Assembly: GCA_020636255.1 (NCBI GenBank)
Contig: JACJYE010000001.1
Coordinates: 418,501-482,500, forward strand
Direction of reading: 5' to 3'
DNA from: Lewinellaceae bacterium
Lineage (GTDB): Bacteria > Bacteroidota > Bacteroidia > Chitinophagales > Saprospiraceae
Length of the DNA: 64,000 nucleotides
Shown: piece after piece, positions 51,657 through 61,579 of the stretch
Position numbering within the stretch: the stretch's first letter is position 1
Layout: each line of letters opens with the position of its first letter
The notes under the pieces: generated by a model
Told to the model about the DNA's origin: nothing
What the model saw: the letters and a program-made list of their open reading frames with translations, nothing else
The model's database searches: none
Made by a program: the position numbers and the translations under genes

Positions 51657-53369
51657 ATGCGGCCCGGCCCTTTAGCATTTTTCTTTTGCATACTGCTTTC
51701 CCTTTCCTTCCGGCAGGATACGCCCTATCCGCAAGGCCACTTCCTCCTTCCCGTCGATGGGCAACCCCGCCTGTCCGGCACTTTCGGAGAACTACGCCCG
51801 GGCCATTTTCACTCGGGCCTCGATATCAAAGGCTACCTGGGGCAACCGCTGATGGCCACTGCGGCAGGGTATATTTCCCGCATCGAAGTGAATTCGGGAG
51901 GGTATGGCAAAGCCCTCTTCCTGAACCACGACAATGGTTTCACCTCCGTTTATGCTCACCTGGGGCATTTCTCACCGGAGGTGGAATCGTATGTAAAGAG
52001 CTATCAGTACGCCCGCGAATCTTTTGAGATCGCCCTTGAGCCGGAAAGTAGCCGTTTCCCCGTCGAGGCAGGAACGGTGGTAGGTTATGTAGGCCTTACG
52101 GGTTACTCTTTCGGGCCGCACCTGCATTTCGAGCTCCGGGAAAGTGGCGGCGGCCCGGCGGCCAACCCCTTATTGTTCGGCCTGCCCGTTTCCGACCACC
52201 GGCCACCGGCCATACAGGCCCTGCGCCTGTATACGCTCGACAGCGACGGAACGGCCCTCCGAACGGCCCCAAAGGCGGTTCGCGGCAACAGGGGCCGATA
52301 CCGGCTCGTCGGCAGCGACACCCTGTACACCGATTCCCCCCTTACCGGCTTTAGCCTTAAAGCTTTTGACCAACTGGACGGCGCCGACAACATGGATGGG
52401 ATATTCGCCCTTCAGCTTTTCATTGGCGATTCGCTGGCCTACGAACTCCGGATGGCTTCGATCGGCCAGAAAGCGGCGGCCTATTACAACGCACATATCG
52501 ACTATGCCGCCCAGATGCAGGGTGAAGGGCTCTTCCACCGTTGTTACCGCATGCCAGGCGACGCTTCCCCACTGTACCACGGTGGCAATGGCGCCGTAGC
52601 CCTCCCGCCCGGAGGAGTGGCCAGGCTGTCCTTCCTGGCCCGCGACCTGGCGGGCAATACCGCCCGGCTCGACTGCTGGCTGAAACGGCGCCCCCAGGCT
52701 CAAAGGGGACAACAACCGTTGTATTACAACTATTTTCTGCCTTTTAACGAAGCCAGTATCATTCAGGCAGGTGACATGTATGCCTATTTCCCCGACAGCT
52801 CCTTTTACGAAGATCTTTTCTTCGATTACCAGGCCAGCCTGGATGCTTCGCATGGGGTCTACTCACTTGTACACCACCTTCACGACGGCCGCACGCCTGT
52901 GCATGGCTACTACCTCCTGGCCATACGGCCCACGCAGCCTATTCCGGATGAGGCCCGGGCAAAAACTTTTATCGCCTACTGCAACGAAAATAATGAGATC
53001 GTCAACTGCGGCGGAGCATGGCGCGATGGTATGCTGCATGCCAGACTGCACGAGCTTGGCGATTACTGCATCATGGCAGATGTCGTTCCACCACGCATAG
53101 AGGCCCTGTCCTTTCAGGAAGATATGCGCCTGCAGGCCGCAGTGCAGTTCCGGGCCACCGATAACGTAAGTGCAGGCGCTGGTTTGGAAAAGCTGAAATA
53201 CCGGGGGACAATAGACGGCCGCTGGGTACTTTTCAGTTATGATGAAAAAGAGGGCGTGCTGGAACACCTGTTTGAGAAAGAACTGGCGCCCGGCCGGCAC
53301 TCGCTGCGGCTGGAAGTGGCTGACGCAGTGGGCAACCTCGCAACCTTCGAAGGTGATTTTTACCGGTGA
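51657..53369 (+). CDS. Secreted M23 family metallopeptidase
   Basis: 570 aa from the ATG at 51657, which starts a signal peptide (PLAFFFCILLSLSF). Directly after it lies the M23/LytM domain: LSGTFGELRPGHFHSGLDIKG (zinc ligands His and Asp of HxxxD), GGYGKALFLNHDNGFTSVYAHLGHF and GYSFGPHLHFELRES (HxH). It would cut cross-links or glycyl bridges in peptidoglycan, or act as a division/lysis regulator if only the fold is kept; all four ligand positions look intact. The remaining ~350 residues are an Ig-like/beta-rich region typical for Bacteroidota members. A TATCTTTA box at 51627-51634 may be its promoter. Confidence 0.88.
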   Translation: MRPGPLAFFFCILLSLSFRQDTPYPQGHFLLPVDGQPRLSGTFGELRPGHFHSGLDIKGYLGQPLMATAAGYISRIEVNSGGYGKALFLNHDNGFTSVYAHLGHFSPEVESYVKSYQYARESFEIALEPESSRFPVEAGTVVGYVGLTGYSFGPHLHFELRESGGGPAANPLLFGLPVSDHRPPAIQALRLYTLDSDGTALRTAPKAVRGNRGRYRLVGSDTLYTDSPLTGFSLKAFDQLDGADNMDGIFALQLFIGDSLAYELRMASIGQKAAAYYNAHIDYAAQMQGEGLFHRCYRMPGDASPLYHGGNGAVALPPGGVARLSFLARDLAGNTARLDCWLKRRPQAQRGQQPLYYNYFLPFNEASIIQAGDMYAYFPDSSFYEDLFFDYQASLDASHGVYSLVHHLHDGRTPVHGYYLLAIRPTQPIPDEARAKTFIAYCNENNEIVNCGGAWRDGMLHARLHELGDYCIMADVVPPRIEALSFQEDMRLQAAVQFRATDNVSAGAGLEKLKYRGTIDGRWVLFSYDEKEGVLEHLFEKELAPGRHSLRLEVADAVGNLATFEGDFYR

Positions 53370-53553
53370 AAGACACGGGAACATAGATTTTTGGACGATT
53401 TCGCTTCGGCCACCCCAACGTTCCTGAAGGTGTTTTTCGTCCTATCATTGAATCGGGCTCGCCTCAGAAACAAGCCCCCATTTTGCCCTTTAGAGCTTGT
53501 ATAATACCAGGCCGGGCGCTCCCGGCGATCCATCAACCGAAAATAAAACAACC

Positions 53554-54792
53554 ATGAAAAAGGCTATCCTGTTCTTCCTTCTGGCAGCGCCCTGGTTCTT
53601 CAACGCGTGCGACAGCCATTCCGCTAACGATACTCCTGATCCGAACCCTGCAATTGATTGTACGGAAAACCCCGAAGCCTGCAGCCTGACACTATCCAAC
53701 AATACCTTCGGTTTCAAATTGTTCCAGGAGATCCAGAAAGAAGAGGCGGATAAGAATATTTTCATCTCCCCCACCAGCGTGGCCACCGCCCTTTCCATGA
53801 CGCTCAACGGGGCCAACGGGCAGACCCGCGCCGATATGATGGCCACCCTGGAGCAGAGCGGCATGACGCTGGAGCAGGTCAACGCCGGCTTCCAGCAATT
53901 GCTTACCCTGCTGCCCACCCTCGACCCTGAAGTACAACTCCAGCTCGCCAATTCCATCTGGTACCGGCAGGGGTTCCCCGTACGCCAGGAATTCCTGAAT
54001 GCCAACCAGGAATTTTACAACAGCGAAGTGGCCGGCCTGAACTTTGCCGACCCTGCGGCCAAAGATATCATCAACGGTTGGGTGAAGGATAATACCAACA
54101 ACCTCATCGAATCCGTCATCAATGGCGAGATAGAACCCGATGTGGTCATGTACCTGATCAATGCCATTTACTTTAAAGGAACCTGGCTGCACGAATTCGA
54201 CCCTGAAGACACCTACACAACCGATTTCCACCTGGAAGGCGGCGCCACCACCGAGGTGGAAATGATGAACATGGGCCAGACCTATTTCCCCTATTTCGCC
54301 AACGAAACCTTCCAGGCCGTCGACTTGGCCTACGGCGACTCCGTATACTCCATGACGATACTGCTACCCAATCCCGGCCACACGGTAGCTGAGATCATAT
54401 CTCAGCTCAACGCCGATACATGGGAGCAATGGTCGCAGTCTTTTGAATATTCCGAGCTGTTCTTTGGTATGCCTAAATTCAAAATGGAATACGAAAAGAG
54501 CCTGATCAAACCACTTACCAATCTCGGTATGGGTATCGCCTTCGGCCCCGGGGCCGACTTCACGAACATCGCCGAGGCCGACCTGCTGATCGACGAGGTA
54601 TTGCACAAATCTTTTGTCGAAGTGAACGAGCAAGGCACCGAAGCGGCCGCTGTAACGGTGGTGGTGATCGTCGAAACTTCCGTACCGCAGATCCCGACGT
54701 TCATCGCCAACCGCCCCTTTGTTTTCATCATCCGTGAAAACCAGTCTAATAGCGTACTCTTCATCGGCAAGATGATGAACCCCAATGAATAA
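53554..54792 (+). CDS. Serpin family lipoprotein
   Basis: 412 aa. The ATG at 53554 begins a lipoprotein signal (APWFFNAC, lipidated Cys19). A complete serpin fold follows: NIFISPTSVATALSMTLNGANGQTRADM (breach region), YLINAIYFKGTWLHEFD, and the hinge/reactive loop EVNEQGTEAAAVTVVVIVET with the closing RPFVFIIRENQSNSVLFIGKMMNP. The hinge EQGTEAAA fits inhibitory serpins; counting from it puts P1-P1' near Thr-Ser in VETS, suggesting a non-trypsin-like target. It probably guards the cell surface against proteases, an inference. A strong terminator follows. Confidence 0.93.
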   Translation: MKKAILFFLLAAPWFFNACDSHSANDTPDPNPAIDCTENPEACSLTLSNNTFGFKLFQEIQKEEADKNIFISPTSVATALSMTLNGANGQTRADMMATLEQSGMTLEQVNAGFQQLLTLLPTLDPEVQLQLANSIWYRQGFPVRQEFLNANQEFYNSEVAGLNFADPAAKDIINGWVKDNTNNLIESVINGEIEPDVVMYLINAIYFKGTWLHEFDPEDTYTTDFHLEGGATTEVEMMNMGQTYFPYFANETFQAVDLAYGDSVYSMTILLPNPGHTVAEIISQLNADTWEQWSQSFEYSELFFGMPKFKMEYEKSLIKPLTNLGMGIAFGPGADFTNIAEADLLIDEVLHKSFVEVNEQGTEAAAVTVVVIVETSVPQIPTFIANRPFVFIIRENQSNSVLFIGKMMNPNE

Positions 54793-54845
54793 GTAACCAT
54801 CAACAAATGCTTAAAATTCTCCATTTCTTTTAACGGAAGTTTTCC

Positions 54846-54872
54846 CCGGCGCTTCGGCGCCGGTTTTTTTTT
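54846..54872 (+). terminator. Intrinsic terminator after the serpin gene
   Basis: Seven-base perfect stem CCGGCGC / GCGCCGG with a TTCG tetraloop, then nine T. It lies 54 bp after the serpin stop and 59 bp before the lactate dehydrogenase start. Confidence 0.9.
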
Positions 54873-54930
54873 GCCCTTCGTGAACTTCCGGCATGTTCAG
54901 GTGCTTCTAAATGACGTAAAACGATACCGT

Positions 54931-55887
54931 ATGAACCCTGGAAAATGGAAATCCAGAAAAGTTGTCATTGTCGGCGCCGGAGATGTGGGAGCTACCTTCG
55001 CCTTTTCACTGGCCCAAAGCGGCTTAGCGGATGAGGTCGCATTGATCGACGCCAATAAAAAACTTCAGGCCGGGCAGGTGCTCGACATCTCGCACGGGCT
55101 GCCTTTCTTCCCGCCGGTGAGCATCTTCGAAGGAGATACAAAGGATTATGCCGATGCGCAGGCGATCGTCATCACGGCCGGCGCCAGCCAGCAGCCGGGC
55201 GAGTCGCGCCTGAGCCTGCTGCAGCGCAACACACGGATCATGGAAAGCATCGTCGATGATATCGTTGCACAGGATTCCAATGCCGTGATTATCGTGGTGG
55301 CCAACCCCGTTGATGTGCTCACGCGGGTAGCCCTGGAGCGTTCCGGCTGGGATCGCGGCCGCATCATTGGCTCCGGCACGGTACTCGACAGCGCCCGCTT
55401 TCGCTATCTGATCAGCAAATACTGCGGCGTCGGGGTGCACAATGTACACGCCTACATCCTGGGCGAACACGGCGACAGCGAGTTCGCCGCCTGGTCGCTG
55501 ACGAATATTGGAGGGATACCGGTCGATACGTTCTGTCTGGAAAACGGCACCCGGGAGACGTGGATGCAGGACCGCGTAAGGATCGCGGAGCAGGTCCGCC
55601 ATTCGGCTTATCATATCATCGACTACAAAGGTTCCACCAGCTATGCCGTAAGCCTGGCCCTGGTGCGCATCATTGGCGCCATACTGCGCAATCAGAGCAG
55701 CGTGCTGACCATTTCCACCGCACTGCAGGGGGAATACGGCCTGAACGATGTCTGCATCAGCGTTCCCTGCCTCGTCGGCGGGCAGGGCGTAGAACGCATT
55801 ATTGAAGCCGAGCTCCCGGAAGAAGAGGCCATGGCGCTGGCCCGGTCGGCGGAGGTGCTGCGGGAGGCTTATGGGAAGCTTTCGTGA
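54931..55887 (+). CDS. ldh: L-lactate dehydrogenase
   Basis: 318 aa, NAD-dependent cytosolic enzyme interconverting pyruvate and L-lactate. Rossmann motif VVIVGAGDVGATFAFSL, coenzyme Asp in ALIDANKK; the substrate-specificity loop ITAGASQQPGESRLSLLQRN has Gln at the position that is Arg in malate dehydrogenases, supporting lactate. Active-site His lies in YILGEHGDSEFAAWS and the Asn in VANPVDVLTRVAL; GSGTVLDSARFRYLIS is the LDH-type helix. No allosteric fructose-bisphosphate signature was sought. The upstream in-frame extension (54871) overlaps the terminator and is rejected. Confidence 0.92.
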   Translation: MNPGKWKSRKVVIVGAGDVGATFAFSLAQSGLADEVALIDANKKLQAGQVLDISHGLPFFPPVSIFEGDTKDYADAQAIVITAGASQQPGESRLSLLQRNTRIMESIVDDIVAQDSNAVIIVVANPVDVLTRVALERSGWDRGRIIGSGTVLDSARFRYLISKYCGVGVHNVHAYILGEHGDSEFAAWSLTNIGGIPVDTFCLENGTRETWMQDRVRIAEQVRHSAYHIIDYKGSTSYAVSLALVRIIGAILRNQSSVLTISTALQGEYGLNDVCISVPCLVGGQGVERIIEAELPEEEAMALARSAEVLREAYGKLS

Positions 55888-55892
55888 GCCCC

Positions 55893-58800
55893 CTACGCCC
55901 CCTCTACCTCATCCATCACCCCTACTTTATTTAGGATTTTCTGCAGCACCTCATGCGCTTCCCACAAGCCTTTCACATGGTCTTTCACCAGAATAAAGTG
56001 TTTGTTCGACTGTTTGAAGCTCAGCCCCATTTTATGCCCTTGGGTAGAAACCAGCTGCAGGATATTGTTGAACAGGGAAGATTCGTAAAAGGAGGACTGC
56101 GGGTTTTCCACGAAATAACACCGCAGTTTGTCGTTCTTTAAAATGATGCGCTCAAAGCCCAGCGCTTTACACACCCAGCGCAGGCGCAGCCCTTCGAACA
56201 GGCCTTTCACCTGCACGGGCAGCTTACCAAAGCGGTCGCGTAGGCGGCTTTCGAATTCAGCCAGCGCTTCTTCGGTTTCGATGGCGTCCAGCTCGGTGTA
56301 AAGGCTGAGCCGCTCCTGTATATTGCTGACGTATTCGTCCGGGATCAACATCTCCACATCGGTATCGATCTGCACATCGCGCACGAAAAGAGGGTTTTTC
56401 TCCAGTTCTTCCTGAAAGAGCTCCCTGAATTCATTGGCCTTCAGTTCGTGGATCGCTTCTTCCAGTATCTTCTGATAGGTCTCGTAACCGATGTCGGCGA
56501 TAAAGCCGCTCTGCTCGGCGCCCAGCAGGTTGCCCGCGCCGCGGATATCGAGGTCGCGCATGGCGATGTTGAAACCGCTGCCTAACTCGGAAAACTCTTC
56601 CAGCGTTTTCAGCCGTTTGCGAGCCTCCGTCGTCAGGGCCGACATGGGAGGGCTGAAGAGATAGCAGAACGCCTTCTGGTTGGAACGCCCCACCCGGCCC
56701 CGCAACTGGTGCAGGTCGCTCATACCGAACTGGTGGGCATTGTTGATAATGATCGTATTGGCATTGGGGATATCCAGTCCCGTCTCGATGATATTAGTGC
56801 AAACCAGCACGTCGTGCCGGCCGTCGATAAAGTCGACCAGGGTCTTCTCCAGCTTGTCGGAGTCCATCTGGCCATGGGCCACGGCCACTTCTACGTCGGG
56901 GCACATACGGCCCACCATGGCGGCAATATCGGCCAGTGTTTTTACCCGGTTATGTACGAAAAACACCTGCCCGCCACGGTTTACCTCGTAGTAGATAGCC
57001 TCTTTGATGATCTCTTCGCTGAAGATGCGCACCTCCGTGTGGATGGGTTGCCGGTTGGGCGGCGGCGTGCGAATAATGGACAGGTCGCGTGCCGCCATCA
57101 GCGAAAATTGCAGGGTGCGCGGAATGGGCGTGGCCGTCAGCGTGAGGGTGTCGACATTGACCTTCAGGTTGCGCAGTTTCTCCTTGGCGGCCACGCCAAA
57201 CTTTTGCTCCTCGTCGATAATGAGCAGGCCGAGGTCTTTGAATACAACCTGTTTGTTCAGCAAAGCATGAGTGCCAATAACGACGTCGAGCTGGCCCTCT
57301 TTCAGCCCCCTGAATATCTGGTTGCGCTGCGCGGTAGTCCGGAAGCGGTTGACGTAGTCGACGCTGGCGCCGAAGGATTCGAGCCGCTCCTTGAAGGTAC
57401 GGTAATGCTGCAACGCGAGGATGGTTGTAGGCACCAGCACCGCCACCTGCTTGCCCCCGATGATGGATTTGAAGGCGGCGCGGATGGCGACTTCCGTTTT
57501 GCCGAAGCCGACGTCACCGCAGATGAGGCGGTCCATGGGGTGGGATTTCATCATATCGTCCTTCACATCATTGGTGGCTTTAAGCTGGTCAGGGGTGTCT
57601 TCGTAGATAAAAGAGGCTTCCAGCTCGTTCTGCAGGTACCCGTCGGGCGGAAAAGCGAAGCCCTGGGATGCTCTGCGTTTGGCGTACAGTTTGATCAGCT
57701 CGCTGGCGATGTCCTTGACCTTTTTCTTGGTGCGGGCCTTCAGGTTTTTCCAGGCTTCGGAGCCCAGCTTGTCCAGCTTTGGCGCCGTCCCTTCCTTTCC
57801 GACGTATTTGGTGATCTTGTGCAGCGAGTTGATGCTGACGTAAAGGATGTCGTTGTTTTTATAGATCAGGCGCACCGATTCCTGGACGTGGCCGTTGATG
57901 TCGATCTTTTCCAGCCCTGAGTAGCGGCCCACCCCGTGGTCGATATGGGTGACGAAGTCGCCGGGCTGCAATTCGCGCAGCATGCGCAGGGAGAGGGCCT
58001 GGTCCTTGGTAAAACCCTGCCGCAGCCGGTAACGGTGAAAGCGCTGGAATATCTGGTGGTCGGTATAACAGGCAACCTTGAGCGTTTTGTCGATAAAGCC
58101 CTGGCTGATCGAGTTTGGTATGGGGTGAAACTGTACGTGGGCGTTCAGGTCTTCGAAAATGGCGTAAAAGCGCTCGATCTGCTTGGGGTTTTCGGCGAAG
58201 AGGTAGTTCTCGAAATGCTTCCGGGTATTCTCGTTCAGGTTGTCGATCAGCAGGTTGAACTGCTTGTTGAAGCTGGGCTGGGGTAAGGTATCGTACGTGA
58301 TCTTCTGCTGGAAAGGAATGGGCTGCGCACGCTCTGCCAGGCAGAGTATCGGAAACACCTCGATATCTTCTATGATCTCGTGGGGGCGGATGAACGCCCG
58401 GTCGCGGAATATTTCTTTCAGCGCTTCTTCCTCCTGCAGGCGGATGGAATGCGCAAAGTCTTCCGCTTTTTCAAAGCAGAGCGCCAGCTTGTCGAGCAGC
58501 ACCTGAAAATCTTTCACCCAAATAGCTGTGCGCGCCGGGAGTATGCCCAGCAGGGAAACCTTCTGGTCGGGCGTAAATTTGGTGTTGATGTTGGGAATGA
58601 TCGTCACCCGGCTGATATTCTGGGCCGACAACTGCGTAGTCGGGTTGAAAGTCCGAATGCTTTCCACCTCCTCATCGAAAAGCTCGACGCGGTAGGGGTA
58701 CTCGTTGCCGAAAGAAAAGATATCGACGATGCCGCCACGTATGGAAAACTGGCCCGGTTCGTACACGAAATCTTCCCGTAAAAAGCCGTACTCCACCAGT

Positions 58801-59294
58801 ATCTCCACCAGAAAGCCTACATCGAGCTGCTCGCCCTTCCTGATATTGATACGCTGCTGGTTCAGGACCTCAGGCGCCACAACCTTTTCAAATAGCGCTT
58901 CCGGGTAGGTTACGACGATCTCGCCCGACGCCGGAGTGTTAATGAGCTGGTTGACCGTCTCCGTGCGGAGCAGGACGTTGTTGTTGTTCAGCTCTTCGAA
59001 ATACATCGGCCGCTTAAAAGAATCGGGAAAAAAGCGGATGTTTTTTTTATCAAGCAGGTGGGCGAGGTTGTTATGGATGTATGCAGCTTCCTCTTTGTCG
59101 TTGGCGATAAAAAGCTGGCTTCGCGGCGCCGCCAGGTATGCTCCGGCCAGGACAAAGGATTCCTGCGCACCTGCCATTCCGGTTAATTGCAAACGGGCGG
59201 GCGTTTCTGTTTCGAGGGCCTGTACGATGCGCTGGCTTCGCGGCTCATCGCGATACAGCTCAAGGAGCCGTTCAAGATTACTGTTCACGGACAC
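55893..59294 (-). CDS. mfd: Transcription-repair coupling factor Mfd
   Basis: 1133 aa. Mfd removes RNA polymerase stalled at DNA lesions and recruits UvrA. The N-terminal UvrB-like module (residues ~1-320), a CarD-type RNA polymerase interaction domain (PGDFVTHIDHGVGRYSGLEKI), and the RecG-like translocase with Walker A ICGDVGFGKTEVAIRAAFKS, DEEQ (LLIIDEEQKFGV), ATPIPRTLQFSLM and GRVGRSNQKAFCYLF are all visible; the C-terminal TRCF domain follows. The start is a GTG at 59294 or 59288; a -7-like TATATTTG (59301-59294) overlaps the first, so the second may be right. Confidence 0.96.
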   Translation of the reverse strand: MSVNSNLERLLELYRDEPRSQRIVQALETETPARLQLTGMAGAQESFVLAGAYLAAPRSQLFIANDKEEAAYIHNNLAHLLDKKNIRFFPDSFKRPMYFEELNNNNVLLRTETVNQLINTPASGEIVVTYPEALFEKVVAPEVLNQQRINIRKGEQLDVGFLVEILVEYGFLREDFVYEPGQFSIRGGIVDIFSFGNEYPYRVELFDEEVESIRTFNPTTQLSAQNISRVTIIPNINTKFTPDQKVSLLGILPARTAIWVKDFQVLLDKLALCFEKAEDFAHSIRLQEEEALKEIFRDRAFIRPHEIIEDIEVFPILCLAERAQPIPFQQKITYDTLPQPSFNKQFNLLIDNLNENTRKHFENYLFAENPKQIERFYAIFEDLNAHVQFHPIPNSISQGFIDKTLKVACYTDHQIFQRFHRYRLRQGFTKDQALSLRMLRELQPGDFVTHIDHGVGRYSGLEKIDINGHVQESVRLIYKNNDILYVSINSLHKITKYVGKEGTAPKLDKLGSEAWKNLKARTKKKVKDIASELIKLYAKRRASQGFAFPPDGYLQNELEASFIYEDTPDQLKATNDVKDDMMKSHPMDRLICGDVGFGKTEVAIRAAFKSIIGGKQVAVLVPTTILALQHYRTFKERLESFGASVDYVNRFRTTAQRNQIFRGLKEGQLDVVIGTHALLNKQVVFKDLGLLIIDEEQKFGVAAKEKLRNLKVNVDTLTLTATPIPRTLQFSLMAARDLSIIRTPPPNRQPIHTEVRIFSEEIIKEAIYYEVNRGGQVFFVHNRVKTLADIAAMVGRMCPDVEVAVAHGQMDSDKLEKTLVDFIDGRHDVLVCTNIIETGLDIPNANTIIINNAHQFGMSDLHQLRGRVGRSNQKAFCYLFSPPMSALTTEARKRLKTLEEFSELGSGFNIAMRDLDIRGAGNLLGAEQSGFIADIGYETYQKILEEAIHELKANEFRELFQEELEKNPLFVRDVQIDTDVEMLIPDEYVSNIQERLSLYTELDAIETEEALAEFESRLRDRFGKLPVQVKGLFEGLRLRWVCKALGFERIILKNDKLRCYFVENPQSSFYESSLFNNILQLVSTQGHKMGLSFKQSNKHFILVKDHVKGLWEAHEVLQKILNKVGVMDEVEGA

Positions 59295-59387
59295 AAATAT
59301 AATGCTTGTTCAGATACGATTGAGTAACAGTTTTACCACGGCATAGTTCAGTGATCAACCGCACAGTCTTTTGTAGCTCAAATCACT

Positions 59388-59395
59388 TATCTTTG
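59388..59395 (+). promoter_or_regulatory. -7 promoter box for the rhodanese lipoprotein
   Basis: TATCTTTG, exact TAnnTTTG, 19 bp before the ATG at 59415, giving a very short leader. Confidence 0.5.
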
Positions 59396-59414
59396 CTCAT
59401 AAAAAATCGAACGA

Positions 59415-59834
59415 ATGAAACAGATCCTTTTATTGCTACTGGTTTTCACCGCCTCGCTGGCTGCCTGCCAGCACCCCTCCGATCAGCAATCAACTGATTC
59501 TACTTCCGTAGCGGCCGTAGGCGCCACGGCCATAAACGAAGTGCTGTCCGTAAATGCTTTCGAGGCCAAACTCGTGGCAAGCCCCGGCATTCAGCTGGTG
59601 GATGTGCGCACGCCTCAGGAATTTTCTGATGGCCATATCAAAGGCGCCGTAAATATCAACTTCTACGATGACAATTTCACCCAGCAGCTCGAGCAAGCGC
59701 TCGACAAAAGCCAGCCCGTTATGATCTACTGCCGCTCGGGCAAACGCAGTGGTAAAGCAGCCCAAAGGATGGCCAGCCTGGGCTTCCAGGAGGTCTACGA
59801 CCTGAAAGGCGGTTATTTGGCCTGGCCAAAATAA
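59415..59834 (+). CDS. Rhodanese-like domain lipoprotein
   Basis: 139 aa with a lipoprotein signal (LLLLLVFTASLAACQ, Cys18) and one rhodanese domain: VNAFEAKLVASPGIQLVDVRTPQEFSDGHIKGAVNINFYD, active-site loop MIYCRSGKRSGKAA with the catalytic cysteine, and LGFQEVYDLKGGYLAWPK. It would carry sulfur or act as a thiol-linked redox factor in the periplasm. Standard single-domain length. It stands alone between mfd (divergent) and a strong terminator. Confidence 0.93.
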   Translation: MKQILLLLLVFTASLAACQHPSDQQSTDSTSVAAVGATAINEVLSVNAFEAKLVASPGIQLVDVRTPQEFSDGHIKGAVNINFYDDNFTQQLEQALDKSQPVMIYCRSGKRSGKAAQRMASLGFQEVYDLKGGYLAWPK

Positions 59835-59872
59835 ACCGAAGCGCTTACGCCTTACTGACCCCGATCCTTGCT

Positions 59873-59918
59873 GATCGTTGGCCGCCGGCAACGGCCAACG
59901 ATCAATTGTTTTTTTTTC
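59873..59918 (+). terminator. Intrinsic terminator after the rhodanese gene
   Basis: A 12-bp perfect stem GATCGTTGGCCG / CGGCCAACGATC, 7-base loop, followed by AATTG and a run of ten T. It ends the rhodanese transcript before the carotenoid genes. Confidence 0.88.
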
Positions 59919-60057
59919 CTGCTTCCCGCCAAATCTGTTGCACTTAGCCCTTCGGCACGCCCTTTTGTTTAACTTCTCCTGTCAATTTGACAAAAAAACT
60001 TAAACAAAAATTTCAAGCTGCTGTTGAATCACTGCTTCATCAAAAACAGCAGCAGCT

Positions 60058-61533
60058 TTGGCAAAGAAAGTCATTGTAATCGGTTCCGGTTTTGCCGGTT
60101 TGTCGGCAGCTACCAGCCTGGCACAGAAAGGGTATCAGGCTACGGTGCTGGAAAAGAATGCCCTGCCCGGGGGCCGCGCCCGCAAGTTCGAAACCGGCGG
60201 TTTCGTATTTGACATGGGCCCCAGCTGGTACTGGATGCCCGACGTATTCGAGTCGTACTTCGCACGTTTCGGCAAAAAGCCTTCCGACTATTACGAGCTG
60301 GCCCGGCTCGACCCCTCCTACAGCGTTTTTTTCGGGAAGGAAAACGTCATGGACGTACCGGCCCAGATGGAGGAGCTTTATGCCATGTTTGAGCGTTATG
60401 AGCCGGGCAGCAGTGCTAACCTGAAGAAGTTCCTGGCCGAGGCCCAATACAAATACCAGGCCGGCATGTCCGATTTTGTCCACATGCCGGGCCATTCCGC
60501 CCTCGAATTTGCCGACCGGCGTTTTTTCGCCAGCCTGTTCCGGCTTCAGATGTTCACCTCCCTGTCTAGCCATGTTCGGAAGCTTTTCAGGAATGAGCAG
60601 CTCATACAGCTGCTCGAATTTCCCGTATTGTTCCTGGGCGCCACCCCTGAAAAGACACCGGCCCTGTACAGCCTGATGAACTACGCCGACATGGCGCTCG
60701 GCACCTGGTACCCCATGGGGGGTATGTACAAGATCGTAGAAGGCATGGTGAGCCTCGCCCGGGAACTGGGCGTAGAGATCATATACAACCAGGAAGTAAA
60801 GCAGATTTACGTGCCCAACGGGCGTGCGGCCAAAGTGATCACTCAGGATGCCGAATACGAGGCCGATATCGTCGTTGGCGGTGCCGATTACCACCATATA
60901 GAGCAGCACCTCCTGGCCCCGGAGCACCGTTCCTATTCCCAAAAATACTGGGACACGCGCACTATGGCGCCCTCTTCCCTTTTGTTTTACCTGGGTGTCG
61001 GCAAAAAGCTGAAAGGCCTGCGCCACCATAACCTCTTTTTCGACGCCGACTTCGGCCGCCACGCAACGGAGATATACACCCGGCCCCAATGGCCCTCCGA
61101 CCCGCTCTTTTACGTATGTGCCCCTTCGGTCACCGACCCCTCGGTGGCGCCGGAAGGCCAGGAGAACCTGTTCCTTCTCATTCCACTGGCGCCCGGGCTG
61201 AAAGATAGCGAAGCACAACGGGAAAAATACTACGACATCGTAATGTCCCGCCTGGAAGCACTCAGCGGACAGTCGATCCGCGAGCACGTGGTTTTCAAGC
61301 GTTCGTTTGCGATCGACGACTTTGAAAAGGACTACCATGCTTTCAAAGGCAACGCCTACGGCCTGGCAAACACCCTGCTGCAAACGGCGTTTCTGAAGCC
61401 CAAGCTCAGGAGCAAAAAGGTGCGCAACCTATTCTACGCCGGGCAGCTGACCACACCGGGGCCCGGTGTGCCTCCGTCCCTTATTTCAGGGCAGGTAACA
61501 GCAACGGAAATATTCAAAGCCATAAAACCCTGA
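60058..61533 (+). CDS. crtI: Phytoene desaturase (CrtI type)
   Basis: 491 aa FAD-dependent enzyme that desaturates phytoene towards lycopene at the membrane surface. The FAD-binding start VIVIGSGFAGLSAATSLAQKG, the GGRARKFETGGFVFDMGPSWY block and the C-terminal FYAGQLTTPGPGVPPSLISGQ are typical of CrtI. The only start is the TTG at 60058: the frame is closed by a stop at 60025 and no ATG occurs between. First of three carotenoid genes in a row, with 46 bp to crtB. Whether it stops at neurosporene or lycopene cannot be told. Confidence 0.93.
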   Translation: MAKKVIVIGSGFAGLSAATSLAQKGYQATVLEKNALPGGRARKFETGGFVFDMGPSWYWMPDVFESYFARFGKKPSDYYELARLDPSYSVFFGKENVMDVPAQMEELYAMFERYEPGSSANLKKFLAEAQYKYQAGMSDFVHMPGHSALEFADRRFFASLFRLQMFTSLSSHVRKLFRNEQLIQLLEFPVLFLGATPEKTPALYSLMNYADMALGTWYPMGGMYKIVEGMVSLARELGVEIIYNQEVKQIYVPNGRAAKVITQDAEYEADIVVGGADYHHIEQHLLAPEHRSYSQKYWDTRTMAPSSLLFYLGVGKKLKGLRHHNLFFDADFGRHATEIYTRPQWPSDPLFYVCAPSVTDPSVAPEGQENLFLLIPLAPGLKDSEAQREKYYDIVMSRLEALSGQSIREHVVFKRSFAIDDFEKDYHAFKGNAYGLANTLLQTAFLKPKLRSKKVRNLFYAGQLTTPGPGVPPSLISGQVTATEIFKAIKP

Positions 61534-61579
61534 CCTGCGGGCTTAACCCGTTTCGTCAGAAAACCTAACCGTTAACGCC

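Noticed and set aside
56709..57920. A plus-strand open frame of 403 codons.
   Set aside because: Antisense to mfd, with no motif of its own.
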